From Chloroflexota bacterium (GTDB lineage Bacteria > Chloroflexota > UBA6077 > JADZDV01): DNA of 7,586 bases. The stretch is taken from the NCBI GenBank assembly GCA_020850915.1, contig JADZDV010000423.1:1-7586 (forward strand). Reading direction: 5' to 3'. The notes under the pieces are model-generated. The model saw nothing but the letters and a program-made list of their open reading frames with translations, was not told where the DNA came from and searched no databases. A program made the position numbers and the translations under genes. Below, piece by piece: positions 1 through 5,922 of the stretch (positions are counted from its first letter, which is position 1; the number at the start of each line of letters is the position of its first letter).

Positions 1-78
1 CTGGGATTGCGACTCCGCGGCTGGCTGCCACACGTCTCCGACCAGCCGCACCACACCACCGAGGCGCGAGCGGCCTGA
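1..78 (+). CDS. possible 3' end of an unidentified gene (partial)
   Basis: Frame 1 is open from the window edge to a TGA at 76-78 and would give about 25 residues, LGLRLRGWLPHVSDQPHHTT then EARAA. I do not recognise a family. The only support is that it ends shortly before two inverted repeats (85-101 and 111-140) that could terminate a + strand transcript. Other frames are also open here, as expected in high-GC DNA, so this is a weak call that depends on sequence to the left of the window. Confidence 0.2.
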   Translation: MGLRLRGWLPHVSDQPHHTTEARAA

Positions 79-110
79 CAGCCGAGCCCGAATCGAGGGC
101 TGCCGGTCGC

Positions 111-140
111 GTCGGGCGGCTAGCTTCCTAGCCGCCCGAC
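111..140. terminator. 13-bp perfect hairpin over the hydrolase stop codon
   Basis: GTCGGGCGGCTAG (111-123) and CTAGCCGCCCGAC (128-140) are perfect inverted repeats separated by the four bases CTTC. The stem is very G+C rich. The hairpin contains the final codons and the TAG stop of the - strand hydrolase remnant and lies 33 bases after a possible + strand stop at 78, so it could act on transcripts from either side. No run of T follows on either strand, so it is not a textbook intrinsic terminator; it may act through RNA stability or as a U-less terminator. A smaller stem, AGCCC/GGGCT at 85-101, lies next to it. Confidence 0.5.
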
Positions 141-743
141 AGCAATCTCGATCATCTTCGACGCGGTTGCCTCGAGGTAGCTCCGTCTGTCGGGCGCAGC
201 GGTGTCCGGGTCCAGGTAGCCGCCCGCCCCGGCGTGGACCATCTGGCCGAGGCAGATCGCCGACAACCGATCTGCCTCGATGGCCCGGTTCCAGCGCGAG
301 CGCCGGACGATGGGCCAGCGCGCGGGGACGACCAGCGCCGCGAGGCGGGCCTCGATACCCTTCGCGCCCCAGGAATGATAGAGGTGCTTCACCGTCTCCA
401 GCGCGGGATCGTCCCCCAGCACACCGCCCAGTGAGATGACCCTCACTGGTGCGCGGATCTCCTGCGCGAGGTGCGGCGCCGCGCCCAGCGCAACCTACGC
501 GGCCCTGGTGTAACCGATGACGACCACCGGAGTCTGACTGGCAACGTCGTGGCCTTCCCGAACCAACCCCGCCGGGAGCTTCTGGGAAACCCCGAAATTG
601 AGAATCGGCCCGTACCGAGGATCCATCGAGACGAACACCTGGGTCAGATCTCGCCAGTCGATCAGGCGCGCGATCAGAGACAGGTGTTCCCGGCGCAGGC
701 GAGCCAGTGGGCGCCGTCTGGGCGGCGGTCCCCCTGGTCGCGA
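120..743 (-). pseudogene. decayed alpha/beta hydrolase (C-terminal portion)
   Basis: Read on the - strand from 743 down to 120, one frame runs through a stretch with the layout of a serine hydrolase, interrupted by one TAG at 497-495. Before the stop it reads VFVSMDPRYGPILNFGVSQK and then TPVVVIGYTRAA; the latter is a beta strand followed by a nucleophile elbow (normally G-Y-S-x-G) in which the serine is threonine and the last glycine is alanine. After the stop it continues APHLAQEIRAPVRVISLGGV, then an SRWNRAI segment and QMVHAGAGGYLD, whose histidine would suit a catalytic His. No convincing start or signal sequence is seen: the frame closes at a TGA (746-744) and upstream frames are unrecognisable. 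The piece 446-120 stays open alone with a GTG start but lacks the nucleophile half. Loss of the nucleophile, the stop and the missing N-terminus together argue for a real pseudogene. The specific substrate family is not identified. Confidence 0.65.
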
Positions 744-951
744 TCAGTCACACGCTGTCCTCGCCGACACTGGAATAAGCCCCCCGTTTCCGCCATTCCA
801 ACGTAATGAGTGAGTCGAGAACCATCGCAATCGCTCCGACCGTTCGGGTCGCAGGCCCGCTCGACCAGGCGGCCGTGGCTCGGCGGTGCCTCGGCCGCGC
901 TCCCGGGCGGCGACTCTCTGGCGATCGTGACGCGCATGGAGACAGACGCGG
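744..951. other. intergenic stretch without a recognisable gene
   Basis: About 200 bases between the hydrolase remnant (reading left) and the antiporter start (reading right). Open frames here are short or are out-of-frame extensions of frames crossing the antiporter, and none has a recognisable motif. It must hold the antiporter promoter and may hold eroded 5' sequence of the hydrolase, but I see no convincing -35/-10 pair. A 6-bp inverted repeat TGGAAT (771-776) / ATTCCA (795-800) with an 18-base spacer is present and may be chance. Confidence 0.4.
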
Positions 952-1509
952 GTGCACGAGGTCGAGCTGATCCTGGGCCTGCTGGTGGCCGTCGCCGCGC
1001 TGGAGCCCGTGGCCCGGGCCGTCCGTGTGCCGTACCCGATCCTGCTGGTCCTCGGCGGGCTCCTGCTGTCCCGAGTGCCCCTGGTGCCGGAGATTCACCT
1101 CGCGCCCGACCTCGGCTTCTTGCGCTTCCTGCCGCCCCTTCTCTACACGGCCGCGTTCAACACGTCAATTCGGGCGGCGCGCGCTCGCTCGCGACCGATC
1201 CTGTCGCTGGCTGTGGGGCTGGTGCTCTCGACAATCGTCGCGGTGGCCCTGGTCATCCACGCGCTGCTGCCAGACCTGGGCTGGCCGGTCGCGTTTGCGC
1301 TCGGCGCGATCGTCTCCCCGCCGGATGCGGTGGCCGCGGTCGCCGTGCTGCGCGGGCTCGGCGTGCCCAGACGGCTTATCACGCTCCTGGATGGCGAGAG
1401 TCTCTTCAACGACGCTACGGCGCTCGTGGTCTACCGCGCCGCGCTCGCGGCCGCTGCCACGGCGACGTTCTCTTCGGGCGAGCTGGGCCTTCGCTTCCTG
1501 GCCGTCTAG
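952..1509 (+). CDS. CPA1-family Na+/H+ antiporter, N-terminal part before an in-frame stop
   Basis: This is the first 185 residues of an inner-membrane monovalent cation:proton antiporter of the CPA1 (NhaP/NHE-like) type, which exchanges Na+ or K+ for H+ for pH and salt homeostasis. The GTG start at 952 follows GGAGA at 938-942 with a 9-base gap; the ATG at 936 is in another frame. Hydrophobic segments lie near residues 4-22, 28-42, 55-70, 84-106, 112-135 and 155-170. VSPPDAVA (122-129) matches the family's S-P-x-D segment, and GESLFNDATALVVYR (148-162) carries the Asn153-Asp154 pair that in CPA1 proteins forms the ion-binding site. The frame ends at TAG 1507-1509, directly before a further membrane segment in the same frame, so this is not a natural C-terminus. 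See the entry at 1510-2535 for the rest; full length would be 527 residues, normal for the family. Confidence 0.85.
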   Translation: MHEVELILGLLVAVAALEPVARAVRVPYPILLVLGGLLLSRVPLVPEIHLAPDLGFLRFLPPLLYTAAFNTSIRAARARSRPILSLAVGLVLSTIVAVALVIHALLPDLGWPVAFALGAIVSPPDAVAAVAVLRGLGVPRRLITLLDGESLFNDATALVVYRAALAAAATATFSSGELGLRFLAV

Positions 1510-2535
1510 CTTGGGGGCGTGCTGGTCGGTCTGGTAGTCGGTCGGGTTGTCGCGTGGCTGCGCCGCCGCCTGGACGATCCACCGGTCGAGATCACCATCT
1601 CCCTGCTCACACCGTTCGCGGCGTACGTGCCGGCCGAGCAGCTTGGCGTTTCGGGCGTTCTGGCCGTGGTGACGACAGGTCTGGTGCTCGGCTGGTGGGC
1701 GCCAAGCATCATGGAATCCGAGACGCGGGTCCGGGGGCGCGCCGTGTGGGAGATGCTGGTCTTCGTGCTGAACGGCTTCGTGTTCATCCTGATCGGCTTG
1801 CAGCTTCCCACGATCCTGGGGGCCTTGTCCCGCTGGTCCGCACTGACCCTCATCGGGCTTGGCCTAGTGCTGAGTCTGATCGTCATCCTGGTGCGGTTCG
1901 CCTGGCTCTTCACGTCAGCCGCGGTGAAGCAGACGATGGGCGGCCGGCCGAGATGGCCAGAGACGACGGTTGCCAGTTGGGCTGGCATGCGCGGCGTGGT
2001 GTCCCTCGCGACGGCGCTGGCACTGCCGATCGAGACGCCGGAGCGCGACCTGCTGCTCTTCCTGACGTTCTTCGTCATCCTGGTGACGCTGGTCGGCCAG
2101 GGGCTGACGCTGCCGTGGCTCATCCGCGGGCTGGGCGTGTCGGACGACGGCACCGGGGAGCACCAGGAGCTCCACGCGCGGGCAGCGGCGGGCGAGGCGG
2201 CTGTCGCGCGGATCGAGCAGCTCGCGGCAGAGTGGCCAACGCACCTCCCGCTGATTGACACCTTGCGGGCGCAGTACGCGCACCGAGCGTCCCACGTCGA
2301 AGCCCACACCCACACTGGCGAAGCGCACGAGCCTGGACACGCGCATGGGACCGGCCCGCTGCGCGACGAGGCCGCGGAGCAGGAGCTGCTGGAGCACCGC
2401 GCGATCCGCCGGGCCGTCATAGACGCCGAGCGCGCGGCGGTCCTCGACCTGCGCCGGCGCGGCAAGCTTGACGACGAATCGTGGCGCAGGATCGAGCGGG
2501 ACCTCGACCTCGAAGAGCTCCGGATGGAGGCGTAG
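1510..2535 (+). CDS. CPA1-family Na+/H+ antiporter, C-terminal part after the in-frame stop
   Basis: This continues the same frame after TAG 1507-1509; residues are numbered from the GTG at 952. Membrane segments fall near 187-203, 230-249, 265-289, 297-320, 340-359 and 365-390. WAGMRGVVSLATALALP (343-359) is the conserved CPA1 helix with its arginine (Arg347). After about residue 395 comes a cytoplasmic helical tail ending in the family-typical RRIERDLDLEELRMEA. Within the tail, seven histidines sit between residues 444 and 465, an unusual cluster. A GTG at 1519 is the first possible restart, but its only SD-like stretch (GGGGG, 1513-1517) is one base away, so reinitiation looks poor and would yield half a transporter. 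If the stop is real the gene is a pseudogene; if it is a base-call error this is an intact antiporter. Codons after the stop show no decay. Confidence 0.85.
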   Translation, partial: LGGVLVGLVVGRVVAWLRRRLDDPPVEITISLLTPFAAYVPAEQLGVSGVLAVVTTGLVLGWWAPSIMESETRVRGRAVWEMLVFVLNGFVFILIGLQLPTILGALSRWSALTLIGLGLVLSLIVILVRFAWLFTSAAVKQTMGGRPRWPETTVASWAGMRGVVSLATALALPIETPERDLLLFLTFFVILVTLVGQGLTLPWLIRGLGVSDDGTGEHQELHARAAAGEAAVARIEQLAAEWPTHLPLIDTLRAQYAHRASHVEAHTHTGEAHEPGHAHGTGPLRDEAAEQELLEHRAIRRAVIDAERAAVLDLRRRGKLDDESWRRIERDLDLEELRMEA

Positions 2536-2640
2536 CGACATCGCTGGAGCCGCCGCACGGCGAGGCACGCCCTCCACGCAGGTGGTACGATCCGAGGTCG
2601 TGGCCACGTTCGCCGATCGACGATCCAGGGGGCAGCGGGA

Positions 2641-3807
2641 ATGACCGCCGAAGCGCCTGCGCTCAAGCACTGGTTCATGTACTTCCCGGAGAGCTTCATG
2701 TGGTCGCAGGGAATCATGGGCGCGATCGAGATGGCACCCTGGGGGGCCGGGGCGATGGGCGAGGCTGACCAGGTGGGCCAGCGCCTGCGCATCTGCCTGG
2801 GCGACAACGACGCCTGGTTCGCCGAGTGGTCGGCTCTGGCAGACAGAGTCGAGCGGCGGGGAGATGAGGAGGCGGCGAGAGGCCACGACCTCACGGCGGG
2901 CGGCCTCTACCTGCGGGGCTGCACCTACCACTTCCTGGCGGAGCGCTTCATGCCGCCAACGGACGCGCGGAAGGTGCCGTCCTATCGACGCTGCCTGCGC
3001 TGCTTCGACGAGGGCGCGAAGCGGCTCTATCCGAGGCTCGAGCGGGTCGAGGTACCATACGAGGGCACGTCGCTCCCGGCCTACTTCCTGGAGCCGGAGG
3101 GTCCGGGTCCGCACCGCGCGATGGTGTTCTTTGGCGGCCTGGACAGCAGCAAAGAGGGGCTGGTCATCTACGGCGGCCTCGAGCTGGTCAGCCGAGGGAT
3201 CGCCGTGCTGGTCGTGGACGGGCCGGGCCAGGGAGAGACGCTGCGCCTGCGCGGCATGCCCAGTCGGCACGACTACGAAGTGCCGGCTGGCGCGGCCGTG
3301 GACTACCTGGAGTCGCGCGGAGACATCGACTCGAAGCGGATCGGCATTATGGCGCTGAGCATGGGCGGCTACTACTCGCCCCGGGCGGCGGCGTTCGAGA
3401 AGCGGTTCAAGCTGTGCGTCGCGTGGGGTGCACACTTCGACTACCACGACGTGTGGGTGAACCGCCGCCGCCACCTGGAAACCGGCGGGACGCGCGCCTC
3501 AGCGCCCGGCCATCAGCTCGCCTGGGTCATGGGCGCGAAGGATATGGACGAGGCGATGGAGAAGGTGAAGCCGTTCACTCTAGCCGGTGTGGCGGAGAAG
3601 ATCACCTGCCCGATCCTGATCGCCCACGGCGAGAACGACAGCATCGTCCCGGTTGAAATGGCCTACCGGCTCTACGACGCAGTCGGCTCGGAAGAGAAGG
3701 AGCTGATGATCTTCACGGCCGAGGAGGGCGGCAGCGAGCATTGCATGGGCGACAACCGCCAGCTCGGCGTGCCGATCATCGCCGACTGGATCGCCGACCG
3801 GCTCTAG
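2641..3807 (+). CDS. FrsA-like / dihydroxypseudooxynicotine-hydrolase-like alpha/beta hydrolase
   Basis: An intact 388-residue cytoplasmic serine hydrolase. The ATG at 2641 follows AGGGGG (2627-2632) with an 8-base gap. Residues 1-130 form the helical N-terminal cap region seen in this group, rich in aromatic residues (WFMYFPESFMW at 11-21). The alpha/beta core starts near 135. VVDGPGQGET (191-200) is the strand-loop typical of FrsA/DHPON hydrolases. The nucleophile is Ser240 in ALSMGG (238-243), the acid Asp333 in HGENDSIVP (329-337), and the base His367 in GSEHCMGDNRQ (364-374), giving a complete catalytic triad. DHPON hydrolase cleaves a C-C bond in nicotine breakdown, and other relatives are esterases or peptidases. 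No nicotine pathway gene is nearby, so the substrate is unknown. It stands alone, 105 bases after the antiporter and convergent with the toxin-antitoxin pair. Confidence 0.85.
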   Translation: MTAEAPALKHWFMYFPESFMWSQGIMGAIEMAPWGAGAMGEADQVGQRLRICLGDNDAWFAEWSALADRVERRGDEEAARGHDLTAGGLYLRGCTYHFLAERFMPPTDARKVPSYRRCLRCFDEGAKRLYPRLERVEVPYEGTSLPAYFLEPEGPGPHRAMVFFGGLDSSKEGLVIYGGLELVSRGIAVLVVDGPGQGETLRLRGMPSRHDYEVPAGAAVDYLESRGDIDSKRIGIMALSMGGYYSPRAAAFEKRFKLCVAWGAHFDYHDVWVNRRRHLETGGTRASAPGHQLAWVMGAKDMDEAMEKVKPFTLAGVAEKITCPILIAHGENDSIVPVEMAYRLYDAVGSEEKELMIFTAEEGGSEHCMGDNRQLGVPIIADWIADRL

Positions 3808-3863
3808 CGAGAAGCCACGATCGTGCTACGGCAGGTCGAGAGGCATTCGCTCCACGGCCGCCG

Positions 3864-4160
3864 CTAACGAATCCAAGCGTTGGCAATTGATTCCCACACA
3901 CGTGCAGGAATTACGCCCAGGTAATCGTGGACGAGCACGTTTCGGAAGCCCGCTATGGCTCTCCAGTTGAGTTCTGGGTGCAGCGCTTTGAGCTCTGGTG
4001 AAAGGCGCTGTGTGGATTCAGCCAGAACCTGAAGATTCCGTAGGACAGCGTCCTGCGTCTTCAAATCTTCCAGAAAAGCACGCTCGCCATCGGAAGTGTA
4101 CTGGCGGATGCGAGCAATCCGCTCGCTGATGAACACCAGATAGACTCGGTCGTCCTTCAC
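3864..4160 (-). CDS. hepT: HepT-type HEPN ribonuclease toxin, C-terminus frameshifted
   Basis: HEPN-domain RNase toxin of a type VII toxin-antitoxin system (HepT/MntA; formerly DUF86). The 98-residue chain starts KDDRVYLVFISERI after the initiator and carries GFRNVLVHDYLGV (71-83) with Arg73, His78 and Tyr80, the R-x4-H-x-Y motif: Arg/His are the RNase site and Tyr is the residue the partner MntA AMPylates to silence it. I chose the GTG at 4160-4158 because it overlaps the mntA stop (GTGA), a normal coupling arrangement, rather than a start further upstream. The C-terminus AWIR* is atypical. Restoring one base (an A between 3878 and 3877) would read NDLDSLAAAVERMPLDLP and stop at 3828-3826, which looks like a normal HepT end. 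So the gene probably has a one-base deletion that removes about 15 C-terminal residues but leaves the active site. Its G+C is low for the window (50% in 4021-4080). Confidence 0.85.
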   Translation of the reverse strand: MKDDRVYLVFISERIARIRQYTSDGERAFLEDLKTQDAVLRNLQVLAESTQRLSPELKALHPELNWRAIAGFRNVLVHDYLGVIPARVWESIANAWIR

Positions 4161-4447
4161 AACGAGACAGCTTCTGCTAGCACCCGATCGCGGATTGCCC
4201 AATGTAGGCCGTCCGGCTCTACGATGTCAACCGGCCTACCTAGAAGATCCTGAAGATCCATCAACAGTCCGCCCAGATCGAACAGGCCGCGGCCGGGCTC
4301 CAGCTCGACGAGGAAGTCCACGTCGCTGTCCGGCCCGGCTTCGCCTCGGGCGACCGAACCGAAGATACGTACCGTCCGCGCACCGTGATGCCGCGCAATC
4401 TCGAGGATCTCGGCGCGATGCACTCTCAGTTGTTCGTCGACTTTCAT
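4157..4447 (-). CDS. mntA: MntA-type minimal nucleotidyltransferase antitoxin
   Basis: A 96-residue MNT-fold nucleotidyltransferase, the antitoxin of the type VII pair with the downstream HepT gene. In characterised systems MntA transfers AMP from ATP to the tyrosine of the HepT R-x4-H-x-Y motif and so blocks the RNase. IFGSVARGEAGPDSDVDFLV (28-47) contains the full G-S-x10-D-x-D signature (Gly30-Ser31, Asp42 and Asp44) that binds the nucleotide and metal; the C-terminal part LGRPVDIVEPDGLHWAIRD (69-87) gives the further family segment with Asp74. The ATG at 4447-4445 is chosen because it gives the usual short N-terminus; GGTGGG lies 10 bases upstream, and AGAAGG directly abuts the ATG, so the ribosome site is not ideal. 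It is antitoxin first, toxin second, with a 4-base overlap. All catalytic residues are present and no lesion is seen. Confidence 0.9.
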   Translation of the reverse strand: MKVDEQLRVHRAEILEIARHHGARTVRIFGSVARGEAGPDSDVDFLVELEPGRGLFDLGGLLMDLQDLLGRPVDIVEPDGLHWAIRDRVLAEAVSL

Positions 4448-4522
4448 CCTTCTGGATCCCACCTGGCAACGCCCGCCCGCCACCTCTTTGAATGATACAG
4501 TCCCCGCCCGCTGTGACCTAAT

Positions 4523-4538
4523 CGTGTCCAGGGACACG
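4523..4538. promoter_or_regulatory. 7+7 bp dyad next to the -35 box (possible operator)
   Basis: CGTGTCC (4523-4529) and GGACACG (4532-4538) are perfect inverted repeats separated by AG. The dyad ends two bases before the -35 hexamer of the aminotransferase promoter and lies 76 bases upstream of the mntA ATG on the other strand. This size and position suit a dimeric regulator acting on one or both divergent units. No regulator gene is in the window, so the binding protein is unknown. Confidence 0.45.
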
Positions 4539-4540
4539 CG

Positions 4541-4570
4541 TTGACGCTGAGCCCCGGCTGAGGGTGTAAT
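4541..4570 (+). promoter_or_regulatory. sigma-70-like promoter for the aminotransferase-kinase unit
   Basis: TTGACG (4541-4546) and TGTAAT (4565-4570) each match the sigma-70 -35 and -10 consensus at five of six positions and are 18 bases apart. The expected start of transcription, about seven bases after the -10 box, falls on position 4577, the A of the aminotransferase ATG. There is no Shine-Dalgarno sequence between the -10 box and the ATG (TCCGGC), which agrees with a leaderless transcript. This is the best promoter visible in the window. Confidence 0.65.
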
Positions 4571-4576
4571 TCCGGC

Positions 4577-5695
4577 ATGCCACCTGAGCCACGACCTGAG
4601 CTTGCCTCCCTGGCGCCGATTGCCCACGGCGGGCCGGTGCTGGCGGAGCTGGCGCGGCTTGGCGTCGATCCGGGGGACCTCGTCGACTTCAGCGTCAGCA
4701 CGAATCCGCTCGGTCCCTCGCCGCGGGCGCTGGCGGCTGCGCGCGAGGCGGACGTCGGACACTATCCGGACCGACACGCAACGACGCTCCGGGCGGCGCT
4801 GGCGGAGCAGATTGGCGTCTCACCCGACTGGATCCTGGTCGGAAACGGCTCGGTGGAGCTGTTCTGGCTCGCGGCGCTGGCCTACGTCCGGCCGCGCGAC
4901 CGGGCGCTCGTCTTCGAGCCGACCTTCGGCGAGCCTCGCGCCGCGTGCGCCATCATGGGCGCCCAGGTCGAGGCGGTTTGTGCGCGGGTCGAGGACGGCT
5001 TCGAGATCGACATCCAGGCAGCGTCCGCCCGGCTCGCTCGCCTCCGGCCTCGGCTGGCCTATCTCTGTAACCCGAACAACCCCACCGGCAGGCTCCTCGA
5101 TGGCGATGACGTGGAGCGCCTGCTCCGCGCCTCACCCGACCCGCTGACGATAGGGGACGAGGCGTACCTCGACCTGGCGGGCCTGGCCTCGTCGGTGGCG
5201 CGGCTCGTCACGTCACAGCCGGGGCTGCTGGTCACGCGCTCGATGACGAAGGACTTCGGCGTGCCTGGGCTGCGGCTCGGCTACGCGCTCGGGCAGCCAC
5301 CAGTCATCCGGGCCCTCGCCTCGGTGCAGCCTCCGTGGTCGGTCAACGCCGTCGCACTGGCGGCTGGCCTGGCAGCCCTGGCCGACCGCGAGCACGTCCG
5401 GGCTGGCACGGAGGTCGCGCGGCAGGCGCGTCGTTTCCTGACGCCGCAGCTGGCGGAGCTGGGGTTCGACTCCGTTGCCTCAGAGACGAACTTCTGGCTT
5501 GTGGAGGTCGGAGACGCGGCGACGTTCCGATGGCAATTGCTGCGACGCGGCGTGCTGGTGCGCGACTGCGCGTCGTTCGGGCTGCCGGCCTACGTACGAT
5601 TGGCCGGCCGGCCGTTGCCCGAGTGCGAGCGCCTTATCGCGGCAATTCAGGCCGAGCGGGGCAGGCTGCCCCGCGGCCCGGTGGCCGTCCCGTGA
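4577..5695 (+). CDS. HisC/CobD-type PLP aminotransferase or threonine-phosphate decarboxylase
   Basis: An intact 372-residue cytoplasmic fold-type I PLP enzyme of aminotransferase class I/II. Seen in order: IAHGGP (15-20), VDFSVSTNPLGPSP (36-49), GNGSVELF (89-96), CNPNNPTG (164-171), the PLP-ring aspartate in GDEAYLDL (Asp194, Tyr197), the PLP lysine Lys225 in RSMTKDFGVPGLRLGYAL (221-238), and RDCASFGLPAYVRLA (329-343) with the carboxylate-binding Arg341. The combination HGG plus DFS-x3-NPLGP at the N-terminus and RDC-S-F at the C-terminus is shared by histidinol-phosphate aminotransferase (HisC) and L-threonine-O-3-phosphate decarboxylase (CobD). The N-terminal HGG leans to CobD, but no histidine or cobalamin gene is nearby, so I leave the symbol empty. 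ATG at 4577 has no ribosome site and sits at the predicted transcription start. Its TGA overlaps the start of the kinase, so both are co-expressed. Confidence 0.85.
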   Translation: MPPEPRPELASLAPIAHGGPVLAELARLGVDPGDLVDFSVSTNPLGPSPRALAAAREADVGHYPDRHATTLRAALAEQIGVSPDWILVGNGSVELFWLAALAYVRPRDRALVFEPTFGEPRAACAIMGAQVEAVCARVEDGFEIDIQAASARLARLRPRLAYLCNPNNPTGRLLDGDDVERLLRASPDPLTIGDEAYLDLAGLASSVARLVTSQPGLLVTRSMTKDFGVPGLRLGYALGQPPVIRALASVQPPWSVNAVALAAGLAALADREHVRAGTEVARQARRFLTPQLAELGFDSVASETNFWLVEVGDAATFRWQLLRRGVLVRDCASFGLPAYVRLAGRPLPECERLIAAIQAERGRLPRGPVAVP

Positions 5696-5922
5696 GCCGG
5701 GGCACTGTCGGGCCTGTCGGCGAGTCCGATTCAGCGGCGGCAGGCAAACTGACGCTCGCCATTGACATCGGCGGCACGAAGCTCGCCGCCGGCCTGGTGA
5801 ACGACCGGGGCGCGGTGCGCGAAGCGCGAGCGGTACCGACGCCGCTGGGCGTCGATCCTGAAACCCTGTTCGGCACGCTCACCGCGCTGTGTGACGCCGT
5901 ACTCGCCAGTGCCCCCAGCTGA
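5692..5922 (+). CDS. ROK-family sugar kinase, N-terminal part before an in-frame TGA
   Basis: The first 76 residues of a ROK (repressor, ORF, kinase) family sugar kinase. The GTG at 5692 overlaps the aminotransferase stop as GTGA, which sets the start and implies translational coupling. LTLAIDIGGTKLAAGLV (20-36) is the phosphate-binding strand-loop of the ROK ATPase fold, with Asp25 and Gly27-Gly28-Thr29-Lys30. The frame is cut by TGA at 5920-5922, in the linker just before the next conserved strand VGVGRGGPM (residues 81-89), which follows in the same frame. This part alone has the ATP loop but no sugar site. The 18 residues ahead of the first strand (GPVGESDSAAAG) are a low-complexity lead that could mean the true start is later, but no other in-frame start is as well placed. 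Confidence 0.8.
   Translation: MSRGTVGPVGESDSAAAGKLTLAIDIGGTKLAAGLVNDRGAVREARAVPTPLGVDPETLFGTLTALCDAVLASAPS

Noticed and set aside
810..2258. 482-codon + strand frame overlapping the antiporter
   Set aside because: It is Gly/Ala/Arg-rich, has no motif and crosses the antiporter out of frame; a shadow frame.
2581..2600. GGTACGAT near 2584-2591 as an extended -10 for the FrsA-like hydrolase
   Set aside because: No -35 box at suitable distance; the match is short and could be chance.
1506..3474. Long - strand open frames (462 and 519 codons) opposite the antiporter and the FrsA-like hydrolase
   Set aside because: They lie antisense to genes with clear motifs, are rich in Arg, Ala, Ser and Pro without domain pattern, and arise from high-GC codon use.
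3816..3825. 10-bp palindrome CACGATCGTG between convergent FrsA-like gene and hepT
   Set aside because: Without a loop it cannot form a useful hairpin, and 10-bp palindromes of this composition occur by chance; no T-run for termination.
4448..4520. TATCAT (4497-4492, - strand) as a -10 box for mntA
   Set aside because: The hexamer 17 bases upstream is TAGGTC, a poor -35; not enough to call a promoter, though the mntA promoter must lie in this region.
5920..5922. TGA as a selenocysteine codon in the kinase
   Set aside because: Position is a linker between conserved strands, ROK kinases have no catalytic Cys here, and TGA ends both the aminotransferase and the kinase normally.
495..5922. Reassigned stop codons across the genome
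   Set aside because: TAG ends the antiporter, FrsA-like hydrolase and hepT frames, TGA ends mntA, aminotransferase and kinase, and TAA ends leuB, so no single reassignment explains the internal stops.
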